A DNA stretch of 64,000 bases from Orenia metallireducens. Lineage in GTDB: Bacteria; Bacillota; Halanaerobiia; Halobacteroidales; Halobacteroidaceae. Location: assembly GCF_003001995.1 (NCBI RefSeq), contig NZ_PVNB01000002.1, positions 62,001-126,000 on the forward strand. Direction: 5' to 3'. The notes under the pieces are model-generated. The model was not told where the DNA came from. It did not search any database and saw nothing but the letters and a program-made list of their open reading frames with translations. The translations under genes were made by a program, and so were the position numbers. Positions 33,746 to 42,604 of the stretch are shown here, piece after piece (within the stretch, counting starts at the first letter, position 1; each line of letters opens with the position of its first letter).

Positions 33746-34735
33746 ATGAAAGCAGGCAAGATTGATATTGGAAACTTAAAAGAACTGATTTTAGATAAAA
33801 TTTCAGCAAGTCATCAAGATGTACTGGTTAGACCAAAGATTGGAGAAGATTCAGCAGTTATCGATTTTGGAGAGTTTGTAGCTGTAATGTCTACTGATCC
33901 TATTACTGGAGTAAAAGAGGGGATGGGGAGCTTGGCTGTCAATGTAGCTTGTAATGATATTGCTGCTAATGGTGCTAAAGCTATTGGGATTCAACAAGCC
34001 TTATTGATTCCTCCTACTACCAGTAAAGAGGAGATTGTAGCTATTATTCAAGATATCAATCAGGCTGCTCAAGACTTAGGAATAGATATCTTGGGAGGGC
34101 ATACTGAGATTACCGATATAGTTACTCAGCCTCTAGTTGTCTGTACTGCTATTGGTAAGACGACCAAAGATAAGTATGTAACCTCTTCTGGTGCTAAGGT
34201 TGGTGATGATATCGTAGTAACTAAGTGGTCAGGGCTTGAAGGAACTGCTATTTTAGCTAATGATTATTATCAAAAACTAGTAGAGTTAGGAATAGATGAA
34301 GGCTTATTAAAAGAAGGACAAGGTTTAATTAAGGATTTAAGTGTAATCTCTGAAGGATTGATTGGAGCAGAGTTTGGAGTTAATGCGATGCATGATGTAA
34401 CAGAAGGGGGCTTATATGGATCGGTCTTTGAACTTTCTATTGCTGCAGAGGTTGGCTTTGAGCTAGAGGAGAACTTAGTACCTCTCCATCCTGCTACTAA
34501 GGCTATTTCTGATAAGTTAAAGATTAACCCTTATCAGCTAATTGGTTCAGGGATGATGATTTTAACTAGTGAACGTGGAGAAGAGCTGGTTAAAGAACTT
34601 GAATTGGCAGGAATTAAGGCTACTATTATTGGTAAAATTGTCGAAAAGAAAAGAGTAGTCAATACTAAAGAGGGGCAGGTTACATTTACCAATGCTCCCC
34701 AAGATGAACTGTGGAGATTTCTAGCGGAAAATTAA
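33746..34735 (+). CDS. AIR synthase-related (HypE/ThiL-like) protein
   Basis: 329 residues from ATG 33746, with AAAGGTGA upstream; a GTG at 33737 overlaps the site. The fold of PurM/HypE/ThiL/SelD proteins is clear: IGEDSAVIDFGE near 30, STDPITG, VNVACNDIAANGAKA, LGGHTEITD, and MHDVTEGGLYGSVFEL. These enzymes bind ATP between two domains and make carbamoyl-, phospho- or cyclised products. Hydrogenase-maturation neighbours are absent, so HypE itself is not assured. The adjacent ECF S component suggests a vitamin-related role (for example thiamine), an inference. Confidence 0.78.
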   Translation: MKAGKIDIGNLKELILDKISASHQDVLVRPKIGEDSAVIDFGEFVAVMSTDPITGVKEGMGSLAVNVACNDIAANGAKAIGIQQALLIPPTTSKEEIVAIIQDINQAAQDLGIDILGGHTEITDIVTQPLVVCTAIGKTTKDKYVTSSGAKVGDDIVVTKWSGLEGTAILANDYYQKLVELGIDEGLLKEGQGLIKDLSVISEGLIGAEFGVNAMHDVTEGGLYGSVFELSIAAEVGFELEENLVPLHPATKAISDKLKINPYQLIGSGMMILTSERGEELVKELELAGIKATIIGKIVEKKRVVNTKEGQVTFTNAPQDELWRFLAEN

Positions 34736-35075
34736 ATTTAAATGAGATTAGGCAACTTCTTAAAGAGGTTGCTTTTTATTATCCCTTCTATCTTAAAGGC
34801 CTATTGGGGATGATAAAGATAGAAGGGAGAGTAGTTATCTACTATACTTGGAGCTATATATTTATATAGCTTCAATCCCAATCAAAGCTAATTTGAAGTT
34901 TTTAAGAAAGATCTTAGTTTAACTTCTATATTTTTCAATAATGAGTTATAATATTCTTGAGCTTATGATTATAATTAAAAGATCTTGAAGTTCTATGCTT
35001 AGCTTAAATTAACGAAAGTTAAGAATCAATTATTAATATATGGAAGTTAAATAATAATTTTAAGGGATGATTAAG
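34736..35075. other. Spacer with three hairpins
   Basis: After the terminator at 34751 come a second stem, TCCCTTCTATCTT near 34783 with AAGATAGAAGGGA near 34817, and a third small palindrome GAGCTATATATTTATATAGCTTC near 34850. The rest is plain AT-rich DNA containing the cardiolipin synthase promoter region. Confidence 0.5.
34751..34779 (+). terminator. Terminator after the AIR-synthase-like gene
   Basis: GGCAACTTCTT paired with AAGAGGTTGCT, then TTTTATT. Confidence 0.8.
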
Positions 35076-36617
35076 ATGAAATTTGTCAGAAAAATTTTGT
35101 TTCACAGAATTATTTTCTTATTTGTATCTATACTAGTACAGTTACTAGTTTTGATAGCAATAATCTTAAAGTTTAATGAGTACTTTGTCTTTTTCTATGG
35201 AGCAAGTATACTTATCAGCATGGTTGCAGTATTAGGGATTATAAATAATCATATTAATCCTGCATATAAGATTGCGTGGATTATACCTATATTATTATTT
35301 CCAATCCTTGGAGGAACATTTTATATCTTCTTTGGTGGAAAGAAGTTGGGTAAAGGTGCAAGAGATAAAATGATATCAATCGAGAATAAAACAAGGAAGG
35401 TATTAGTATCCCAAGAGTCTGTTTTAGAAGAGATAGAATCCCAAAATAAAGTTGCTGCTAACCAGTCAAGATATCTTCAAGATTATGGCCATTTTCCACC
35501 TTATCGCAAGACAATAAGTAAGTACTTTCCAAGTGGTGAGCTGAAGTTTGAAAAGTTAAAGGAAGAATTAAGAAGGGCAGAGCATTATATCTTTTTAGAG
35601 TACTTTATTATTGAAGAAGGTGAGATGTGGAACAGTATACTTGATATATTAATAGAAAAAGCATCAGAGGGTGTAGATGTTCGAGTTATATATGATGATG
35701 TAGGTTGTTTATTTACTCTACCCTATGGATATGATGCAAAGCTTGAAGAGCTGGGAATTAAGTGCTGTGTTTTTAACCCCCTAATTCCTATATTGTCTCC
35801 GATGATCAACAATCGCGATCACCGCAAAATTACAATCATTGATGGTCATACTGGCTTTACAGGAGGGGCTAATTTGGCTGATGAATATATAAATAAGGTC
35901 GAAAAACATGGTCATTGGAAGGATTCGGCTATTATGATTAAGGGAGAAGCTGTCTGGAGTATGACTGTGATGTTTTTATCTATGTGGGATTATCTTAGAG
36001 AAATTGAAGAAAACTTAGAAGAATTTAAGTATGATAATAATTTATTAGAGTATAATTCAAAGAATACAGATGGATATATTCAGCCCTTTGCAGATAGTCC
36101 CTTAGATGATGAAACGGTTGGGGAGATAGTCTATCTTAATCTAATTAACAAGGCCAGAAAATATGTCTATATTACAACACCCTATTTAATTATCAATAAT
36201 GAGATGGTAACAGCACTATCATCAGCGGCTAAGGGGGGAGTTGATATTCGTATAATTACTCCCCATTGTGCAGATAAATGGTATGTTCATGCAGTTACCA
36301 GATCCTATTATAGGATTCTTATTAAAAGTGGAGTTAAAATCTATGAGTATCTTCCAGGCTTTATACATTCAAAAAACTACATATCAGATGATGATTATGG
36401 AGTTGTTGGTACGATAAATATGGATTATAGGAGCTTATACTTACACTTTGAATGTGGAGTTTGGATGCATAATTGTAGTACTATTATGGAAGTGAAAGAA
36501 GATTTTCTTAATACCTTAAAGGTCTGTAAGGAGATTACTATGGAAGATTTTGAGGATATTAAGTGGTATAGGTCCTTAGGGAGTTCAGTATTACGCCTCT
36601 TCTCTCCATTAATGTAA
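35076..36617 (+). CDS. cls: Cardiolipin synthase
   Basis: 513 residues from ATG 35076 (AAGGGA eight bases upstream; the ATG at 35067 sits on that site). Two N-terminal membrane segments (about 8-32 and 40-60) plus a third hydrophobic stretch (about 66-86), then two phospholipase D motifs: HRKITIIDG at about 249-257, and IHSKNYISDDD around residue 430. It joins two phosphatidylglycerols into cardiolipin at the membrane, often important for osmotic and salt tolerance. Monocistronic. Family length normal. Confidence 0.94.
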   Translation: MKFVRKILFHRIIFLFVSILVQLLVLIAIILKFNEYFVFFYGASILISMVAVLGIINNHINPAYKIAWIIPILLFPILGGTFYIFFGGKKLGKGARDKMISIENKTRKVLVSQESVLEEIESQNKVAANQSRYLQDYGHFPPYRKTISKYFPSGELKFEKLKEELRRAEHYIFLEYFIIEEGEMWNSILDILIEKASEGVDVRVIYDDVGCLFTLPYGYDAKLEELGIKCCVFNPLIPILSPMINNRDHRKITIIDGHTGFTGGANLADEYINKVEKHGHWKDSAIMIKGEAVWSMTVMFLSMWDYLREIEENLEEFKYDNNLLEYNSKNTDGYIQPFADSPLDDETVGEIVYLNLINKARKYVYITTPYLIINNEMVTALSSAAKGGVDIRIITPHCADKWYVHAVTRSYYRILIKSGVKIYEYLPGFIHSKNYISDDDYGVVGTINMDYRSLYLHFECGVWMHNCSTIMEVKEDFLNTLKVCKEITMEDFEDIKWYRSLGSSVLRLFSPLM

Positions 36618-36795
36618 TGATATTAGTAATTTTATTTCCAATATGATTTGTAATAGAGTATTTTAGTTGAAAAATAAATTGATTTTTATTATATTTGCCC
36701 TGATTATATTTTTCTTAAACTCCTGATTATAATCTGTTATAATATTATATTGATGGAATTTAGCAATATTTTTATAGCTAGGGGAGGATTGAATT

Positions 36796-37572
36796 ATGAA
36801 ATTATCATTACCAAAAAGTTATACTAGAAAGATTGCCAGAGCGATAGCTGAGTTTGAGCTAATAGAAGAGGGGGATAATATTCTAGTTGGATTTTCAGGA
36901 GGGAAGGATAGCTCTTTATTATTATATGCTCTAGCAACCTTGCAAAAGAGTATGGGCATTAATTTTAAGGTAAGTGCTTTAACTATCGATTTGGGCTTTG
37001 AAGAGGATGCAGAGTTTAAGGAGATGAAGGATTACTGTAAAAAGCTAGAGATACCCTATTATATTGAAAGGACTAAGATCTCTGAGATTATTACCGATGA
37101 GGCTACGAAAAATCCTTGTGCAAAGTGTGCTTATTTTAGAAAAGGAGCAATCTCTAAATTTATGAAAGAAGGTGGCTTTAATAAGATTGCTTATGGTCAT
37201 CATTATGATGATGCAGTGGAGACCTTCTTGATGAGTATTCTCTACTCTGGACAGGTCAAGACCTTTGAGCCAAAGAGTTATTTAGATAATAGTGATATCT
37301 ATGTAATCAGACCTCTGCTTTACTTAAGAGAGCAGGAGACCCGTGAGGCGAAAAAGATCACTGAATTTGAGCCAATTCCAAGCCCTTGTCCCCATGATGG
37401 TGAGACCAAAAGAGAAGAGATAAAGCAGTTGCTTAGAAGTTTTGATGATAGTAAACAGATATTTTATAATGTAGCAGCAGCTATGAGAGAAGGGGCTCCT
37501 TTACAGCTATGGCCTCAGGAGTTAGCTGATAAAGAGGTGCTCGAAAAAACCAATAAGTTATGGAAGGGCTAA
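36796..37572 (+). CDS. TtcA-like tRNA 2-thiocytidine biosynthesis PP-loop ATPase
   Basis: 258 residues. PP-loop SGGKDS at 34-39 activates the target by adenylation; the CAKCAYFRKG motif (about 112-121) supplies the CxxC pair that binds an iron-sulfur cluster in TtcA, and SPCPHDG (about 196-202) adds a further cysteine. TtcA thiolates cytidine 32 of tRNA. Several Firmicutes paralogues of this PP-loop group exist, so the exact nucleotide is not certain. ATG with GGGGAGG upstream. Monocistronic. Confidence 0.85.
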   Translation: MKLSLPKSYTRKIARAIAEFELIEEGDNILVGFSGGKDSSLLLYALATLQKSMGINFKVSALTIDLGFEEDAEFKEMKDYCKKLEIPYYIERTKISEIITDEATKNPCAKCAYFRKGAISKFMKEGGFNKIAYGHHYDDAVETFLMSILYSGQVKTFEPKSYLDNSDIYVIRPLLYLREQETREAKKITEFEPIPSPCPHDGETKREEIKQLLRSFDDSKQIFYNVAAAMREGAPLQLWPQELADKEVLEKTNKLWKG

Positions 37573-37880
37573 GTAGAAATTTATTCAGTGCAGGACTGTC
37601 TAAAATTAATTGATCATTGATAGTAGGAGAGAATTAGGGATAAATTTTACAATTAAAAAAGGAAATTTATCTTTTTAGGATAAAGTATATAGTATAGTCT
37701 AGTATGCTTATGTTTTTGTTCAAAATCGAAGACTGAAGATGAATTGATAAATTCATATAAATTATCTGATATATGAGATGTGAATATAGATAAGGCTGGA
37801 GATATTATCTCTAGTCTTTTTATTTTATATTTATTATTAAGAACCTTAGATATAATCAACTTAAAAAAGGAGAGAAGATA
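37573..37880. other. Spacer with a terminator-like hairpin
   Basis: About 300 bases. The hairpin GCTGGAGAT/ATCTCTAGTC followed by TTTTTATTTT at 37795-37827 looks like a terminator, oddly 220 bases after the TtcA-like stop. No gene seen between. Confidence 0.45.
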
Positions 37881-38378
37881 ATGGTCCATATTTTTAATGA
37901 AGAGAAGATTAGCTATAAGTTCAAAGAAGCAAAGGTCACTGAATTTGCTTGGCATAGCAGCCAAGAACTATCAAAAATAGTCGACTCCCAAAACTTAAAA
38001 TTTGACCTAAGGCTGCTTGATTCAGGTAAATACTCTTATCCATATCATTTTCACAGAAATGCCGAAGAGATATTTATTATATTAAGTGGCAAAGCAATGC
38101 TTAGAACACCAAAAGAATTTGTAGAGTTAAATGAAGGTGATATTGTATTTTTTGAGATAGGACCTGAAGGTGCTCACCAATTATATAATCATACCCAAAA
38201 GCCCTGTAAATACCTTGATATCAGAACCGACATTGGGATAGATGTATGTGAATATCCTGATTCAAATAAGATAAATATACTACCTTATCAAGAGGTATAT
38301 CAAAAAAATAGTACTGTTGATTACTTTAAAGGTGAAGATAAAGTTAAGGAAAAGTGGGGAGAAGAATTTTCTAGATGA
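37881..38378 (+). CDS. Cupin-domain protein
   Basis: 165 residues. Cupin motif 1 is YHFHRNAEEIFIILSGKA with two histidines and a glutamate for metal; motif 2 is EGDIVFFEIGPEGAHQLYN with the third histidine. These small beta-barrel proteins bind metals and may isomerise, oxidise or just sense sugars. Start ATG with AAAGGAGAG upstream. Monocistronic. No substrate can be told. Confidence 0.82.
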   Translation: MVHIFNEEKISYKFKEAKVTEFAWHSSQELSKIVDSQNLKFDLRLLDSGKYSYPYHFHRNAEEIFIILSGKAMLRTPKEFVELNEGDIVFFEIGPEGAHQLYNHTQKPCKYLDIRTDIGIDVCEYPDSNKINILPYQEVYQKNSTVDYFKGEDKVKEKWGEEFSR

Positions 38379-38572
38379 ATCATAAATCCTAATCTTCGAA
38401 AGAAGGAAATTTTTTATAAATATAGAAATACTAATGTAAGTAAGATTTTTTAAGAGGGAATTGCTATTTGCTTAAAACAGGAGATAAGAACTGTGATATC
38501 ATGGATAAGGCTTTAATAATACTCCTCATGAAGTTCAACTGTAAATTTTGTTTTATGGGAGGAGGAGGTATC

Positions 38573-39534
38573 ATGATGTATCTAGCTAGCATAGGTGATT
38601 TAAAGGAAGGGGACATATTAGCTAAGAAGATATATACTGCAGATGGTAAATTACTATTAGGTGCAGGAAGAAGATTGAACAAGAAATACATCAATAAATT
38701 AGAGAAAATTGGTATTAACCATATCTATCTTAAGGATGATAGATTAAAAGAGTTAAAGAAAGAAGATATTGAGATAATACCAGAGGAGATTAGAAAAGAA
38801 GCAATAATTATAGCTAGAGATTGTATTAAAAAGATAAGTGATGCTGATATTGGACTAAAAGGTGGAGAACAGCATCAACTATATAAAGTAATTGCAGATA
38901 TTATTGATAATATAACCATCAATCGGAAGCTGCTTAATTGTATTAAAGACATTAGATTATTACAAGATGAACTCTTCTTTCATCTAACCAATGTCACTGT
39001 ACTCTCTTTAGTAGTAGCTAAGCAGCTAGGTTATGAGAGGGAACGATTAATGGAGTTAGGGATAGGTGCCTTCTTACACGATGTAGGTAAGATAAAAGTT
39101 CCTCCAGAAATTTTAAATAAGCCCGGCAGACTTACTGATATGGTTCTGGTTATCCAAAAGGAATAAGTAGAAGATATATCGATGAATATGCCAGAATTGT
39201 GGCGATTGCTGATGTCTTTGACTCTATGATTAATGATAGAGTTTATCGTAGCTCAATTAAAGTTAAAGAGGTAATAGAGTACTTATATACTACCTTTACA
39301 GAAAATAAGATGGATAGACAATTACTAGATAAATTTTTAAGAATGGTAGTTCCCTACCCTATTGGAACTAAGGTTAAATTAAATATTGGTTGTGAAGCAG
39401 TAGTTACCCAAGTAAATGAGACTATGAAGTTAAGGCCGGTAGTTAAGGTCTTAAATTTTATTGGTCTAGATAGGGACTTTGTAATTGATTTATCGAAGGA
39501 TTTGCATATTGATATTGTAGATGAAATAGTTTAG
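38573..39534 (+). pseudogene. HD-GYP cyclic-di-GMP phosphodiesterase gene with internal deletion and frameshift
   Basis: ATG at 38573 with GGAGGAGG starts a normal HD-GYP protein (N-domain MMYLASIGDLKEGDILAKK, then FLHDVGKIKVPPEIL with the HD metal pair). After NKPGRLTD the frame is lost near 39140, and the text resumes in the next frame with GSGYPKGISRRYIDEYARIV and the remaining C-terminal part. About 40 residues of the HD-GYP core, including the HHE segment, are missing, so the fusion point is a deletion plus frameshift. The enzyme cannot be functional. Terminator follows. Confidence 0.85.
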
Positions 39535-39545
39535 AATTTTTAATT

Positions 39546-39570
39546 AAGCCAGAATATTCTGGCTTTTTTT
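39546..39570 (+). terminator. Terminator after the broken HD-GYP gene
   Basis: AAGCCAGAATATTCTGGCTT followed by a T-run. Confidence 0.85.
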
Positions 39571-39873
39571 AGGTTTTAGTGGTCAATTTTATATTGGTCA
39601 TTTATGACTATCTTTAACTAAAAAATAATAAACATTTATAACAACATTATCATAAAATATAATCTATAACTAATTGATTTTAACTTTGAAATAGCTAGTA
39701 TTTTCTAATATAAATGATTATTTTATATCATAAAATGTTAAATAAAGGAATAGTCTATAATTTTATGATTCTATAATCAAATTTTATTATAGGGACAATA
39801 TTGTTTCAACTTTAGAATCAAATCTATAGAAGTAAGAAGAGTAGAAGGATATTAAAAGAAAGGAGGTCTAAAG
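39571..39873. other. AT-rich spacer
   Basis: About 300 bases with no gene or strong structure; it should carry the promoter of the diguanylate cyclase gene, whose ribosome site AAAGGAGG is at its end. Confidence 0.4.
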
Positions 39874-40914
39874 ATGGAAAGAATCAACAGGTCAATTAGA
39901 CTTACCACTATTATTTCGGTAATTATTTTTGTAATAGCTAGTGCTGCAATAACAGCGACCTTGATTATGGAATATTATAATCAGCTACTACCTCTTAGCC
40001 TGTCAATGGCTGCAATAATTTTGATAATAATAGTTAGAGTTAAAAGAAAGAATAATTATTATGGGTTAAGGATGATGAGTGATTTTAATAAGTATATTCT
40101 GCTAACAATATCAGTTATATTCTTATATTTAACTTTTAAGTTCTTTAAATTTGATTTTAATTTCTTTAGTATCATTGTCTTTTATATCCCCTTACTTTAC
40201 TCTCTAGTTTTTCCTAATCCATTCTTTACAGTAGTAATTGCGATTTTAATTATAGATTTATTTTCAGGTTATTATCCAGAGGTTGGAAGGTATCAACTAC
40301 ATGGATATTCTGTAGGAGTCTTTACAGCTTCTTTATTATATGCTTGCTTGGCTTATCTAATTGATTATTTATTTAAAGAGAAGGAGAGGTTTAGGAATTT
40401 AAGTATTAAAGATAGTCTGACCGATGCTTATAATTTAGATTATATACTAAAGGCTGGAGAAGAGATTTTAGCTGATAAGAAGAAGCTTGGAATCTATCTT
40501 TTAGATATCAACCACTTTAAGCAGTTTAATGATACTTATGGACATTTAGTTGGTAATCAAATTTTAATACAACTGGCTAATTTTTTAAAGAAGGAGTTAG
40601 TGGACTATACTAGTTTAGTAGGCAGATTGGGAGGAGATGAATTTGTCATCTTAATTGAAGATATATCTTTAAAAGAATCTAAGCACATTCTTAATAGATT
40701 GATATCAGATTTGGAAAATAAGTCTTTTGAAGGGGATAAGGATCTAAGCCAGTTTAATATCTCTGTTTCAGTCGGCTTGGCTCATTGTAAAGAAGGAAAT
40801 ACTTATAATATTCAGGAATTATTAAATCATGCCGATGAGAGGATGTATTTTCATAAGCACCATAATTTCTCCTTGGGAACAAAAATCTCTTCTAAAGACT
40901 ATTTGAGTAAATAG
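39874..40914 (+). CDS. Membrane-bound diguanylate cyclase (GGDEF)
   Basis: 346 residues. Five to six membrane segments in the first 165 residues form the sensor part. The GGDEF domain (about 178-340) has the intact catalytic motif GRLGGDEF (GGDEF at 253-257) and the metal Asp in LLDINHFKQFND. It makes cyclic di-GMP from two GTP. The inhibitory RxxD site just before the motif is missing (VDYT is found in its place), so feedback inhibition at the I-site is not expected. It lies next to a decayed HD-GYP gene, possibly a lost partner. Confidence 0.92.
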   Translation: MERINRSIRLTTIISVIIFVIASAAITATLIMEYYNQLLPLSLSMAAIILIIIVRVKRKNNYYGLRMMSDFNKYILLTISVIFLYLTFKFFKFDFNFFSIIVFYIPLLYSLVFPNPFFTVVIAILIIDLFSGYYPEVGRYQLHGYSVGVFTASLLYACLAYLIDYLFKEKERFRNLSIKDSLTDAYNLDYILKAGEEILADKKKLGIYLLDINHFKQFNDTYGHLVGNQILIQLANFLKKELVDYTSLVGRLGGDEFVILIEDISLKESKHILNRLISDLENKSFEGDKDLSQFNISVSVGLAHCKEGNTYNIQELLNHADERMYFHKHHNFSLGTKISSKDYLSK

Positions 40915-41004
40915 ATTGAATCTTTTTAATGGGCTTGGCAATAATAGCTAGCTTGGAGTTGTTAAATTACACAAGCTTGTTGATTAGAGAGATGATTTTT
41001 TAGT

Positions 41005-41211
41005 TTAGAGATTTATACTTAGATACTGTGCTTGGCTAAGGCTATTTAATTTATATAGATAATGGGGATTGAAGATTGTTCTTACTGAACCCTTTGATGT
41101 AGTTAACAGATGGTAAATAGAATAAATAGAAGTTAATAAGAAGAGAATAATCAATAGATAGAGTAGTCCTTTAATTGTTGAGGAAATCAATTTATCCAAT
41201 AACTCGACCAT
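41005..41211 (-). CDS. Small single-pass membrane protein
   Basis: 68 residues; one strong membrane segment (about 14-34), then a polar tail. ATG start with AAGGAG seven bases upstream, which supports reality. No family recognised. It is monocistronic, located between the cyclase and the DUF1657 gene. Confidence 0.45.
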   Translation of the reverse strand: MVELLDKLISSTIKGLLYLLIILFLLTSIYSIYHLLTTSKGSVRTIFNPHYLYKLNSLSQAQYLSINL

Positions 41212-41317
41212 ATAGATTCTCCTTTTTCTTATACAGAGCTTTTTAAGATAGTTTTTGTTAAATGACTAGATTCTATTCTGTTAACTTTTTCCATCTGTTT
41301 TATTTAGTTATTAATTA

Positions 41318-41349
41318 AAAAGGAGAGAGGGGGGTTCCCGCTCTCCTTT
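41318..41349. terminator. Terminator of the DUF1657 gene
   Basis: AAAAGGAGAG paired with CTCTCCTTT around a GC-rich loop, just downstream of the minus-strand stop. Confidence 0.7.
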
Positions 41350-41369
41350 ATCACTAGAAATTTATATGA

Positions 41370-41600
41370 TTATTGCTGTGGATTCTGTTCATTTTGTCCC
41401 ACTTTAAATTGTGGTTCTTGACTCTCTACATAGTTAACTCTGTTGCGTAATTCATTTACTACATTGGCAACCTGTTGAGCATGTTTATTATACATATCTT
41501 GTGCCATCTTATCTTGAGTATCTTGAGCAAATCCTTCTAAGGTAACTCTAGCAGTTTCTAAACCATTAAGAGCTTTGTGTAAATCTTGTCCAACTGTCAT
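41370..41600 (-). CDS. DUF1657 family protein
   Basis: 76 residues, MTVGQDLHKALNGLETARVTLEGFA start, which is the DUF1657 signature; a helical two-helix fold is expected, with a disordered Gln/Asn/Pro-rich tail. The family is widespread in spore formers, often near spoVA-type genes, but its role is not established. ATG with AAGGAGGTGA upstream, a strong ribosome site. Monocistronic. It supports the sporulation capacity of the organism. Confidence 0.85.
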   Translation of the reverse strand: MTVGQDLHKALNGLETARVTLEGFAQDTQDKMAQDMYNKHAQQVANVVNELRNRVNYVESQEPQFKVGQNEQNPQQ

Positions 41601-41809
41601 TTATTTTTTCACCTCCTTATCTCCACTAATTATAATAACCCTTTAATTAGAAAGTATAAGATGTAGATTAAGTGAAAGAAGAGAAGATATACCATCAATT
41701 TTAGGATGGGATTAACTGGAGTAAATAAAGGTATTCTAGTAATAATAAAGAAGAACATTAAAGGAGAAGATAAATAAAAATTAATATAATGGAAGGGAGA
41801 GAAAATTTG

Positions 41810-42358
41810 ATGAACAAAATTTTAATTCCTTTAGCTGAAGGTTTTGAAGAGATTGAAGCTATTACTAATATTGATATTTTACGGAGGGCAGGATTGGAGG
41901 TTGAGACTGCTTCTTTAGGAGATTTGGCTGTAACTGGTGGTCATAATATTATAATTAATGCTGACAAACTGATAGATGAGGTCAAAGCTCAAGAGTTAGC
42001 GGGGATTGTCCTACCAGGAGGAATGCCTGGAGCAGCACATCTAAGGGATGATGAGAGAATTGTTAGCTTAATTCAAGAGCTAGCTAAAAGAGAAGCTTTA
42101 ATTGCTGCTATCTGTGCGGCTCCTATTGTTTTAGAAGAAGCAGGGCTGTTAAGTGATAGGGTGGTAACCAGTTATCCAGGATTTGAAGAAGAACTGGAAT
42201 CTTGCAATTATTTGCAGGATAGAGTAGTAGTTGATGGGAATATCATTACAGGGCGTGGTCCTGGGGTAGCTGTAGAATTTGCCTTAAAGCTAGTAGAGTA
42301 CTTAGTAGATAATAAAAAAGTAGAAGAGCTCAAGGCTACAATGCTGACAAATTTTTAA
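41810..42358 (+). CDS. DJ-1/PfpI (YajL/ThiJ-type) family protein
   Basis: 182 residues from ATG 41810 (GAAGGGAGAG upstream; ATG 41789 rejected because it precedes that site). Family features are the start KILIPLAEGFEEIEAIT, the nucleophile elbow AAICAAP with reactive Cys, and the acidic residue in EGFEE that tunes it. DJ-1 relatives act as glyoxalase/deglycase-like enzymes or chaperones against aldehyde stress. The presence of mgsA in the window makes a methylglyoxal-related role attractive but unproven. Monocistronic. Confidence 0.9.
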   Translation: MNKILIPLAEGFEEIEAITNIDILRRAGLEVETASLGDLAVTGGHNIIINADKLIDEVKAQELAGIVLPGGMPGAAHLRDDERIVSLIQELAKREALIAAICAAPIVLEEAGLLSDRVVTSYPGFEEELESCNYLQDRVVVDGNIITGRGPGVAVEFALKLVEYLVDNKKVEELKATMLTNF

Positions 42359-42427
42359 TTAATAATCTCCCAATAGTTCTTTAGCATACTCTTCTTATAT
42401 AGTTATCCAAATTTAGAGATATTAAGA

Positions 42428-42512
42428 GAGTCACGAGTGATGTCAAGAGGTTTTTACTTGTTACCTGTCACTTGTCACTGATTACTAAGCTGTCGCAATA
42501 TTCCATTTTAGC
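42428..42512 (-). repeat. Palindromic interspersed repeat copy, inverted orientation
   Basis: On the minus strand it reads AATGGAATATTGCGACAGCTT, AGTAATCAGTGACAAGTGAC, GGTAACAAGTAAAAACCTC, then a CTCTTAATATCT end. The same blocks in the same order occur at 17.5 and 59.4 kb. It fills most of the gap before the SPOCS gene. Confidence 0.65.
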
Positions 42513-42604
42513 TTAAATAAATTTAAACATTCTTTTAATAATTATCTTTCTTCTTATTACATATATTTATAATATATCTTTAGTTTCTAGAAAGGAGAGG
42601 GAAG

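Noticed and set aside
41640-41775. Minus-strand hydrophobic frame of about 42 codons upstream of DUF1657
   Set aside because: No ribosome site before its ATG and low-complexity AT-rich sequence; likely chance.
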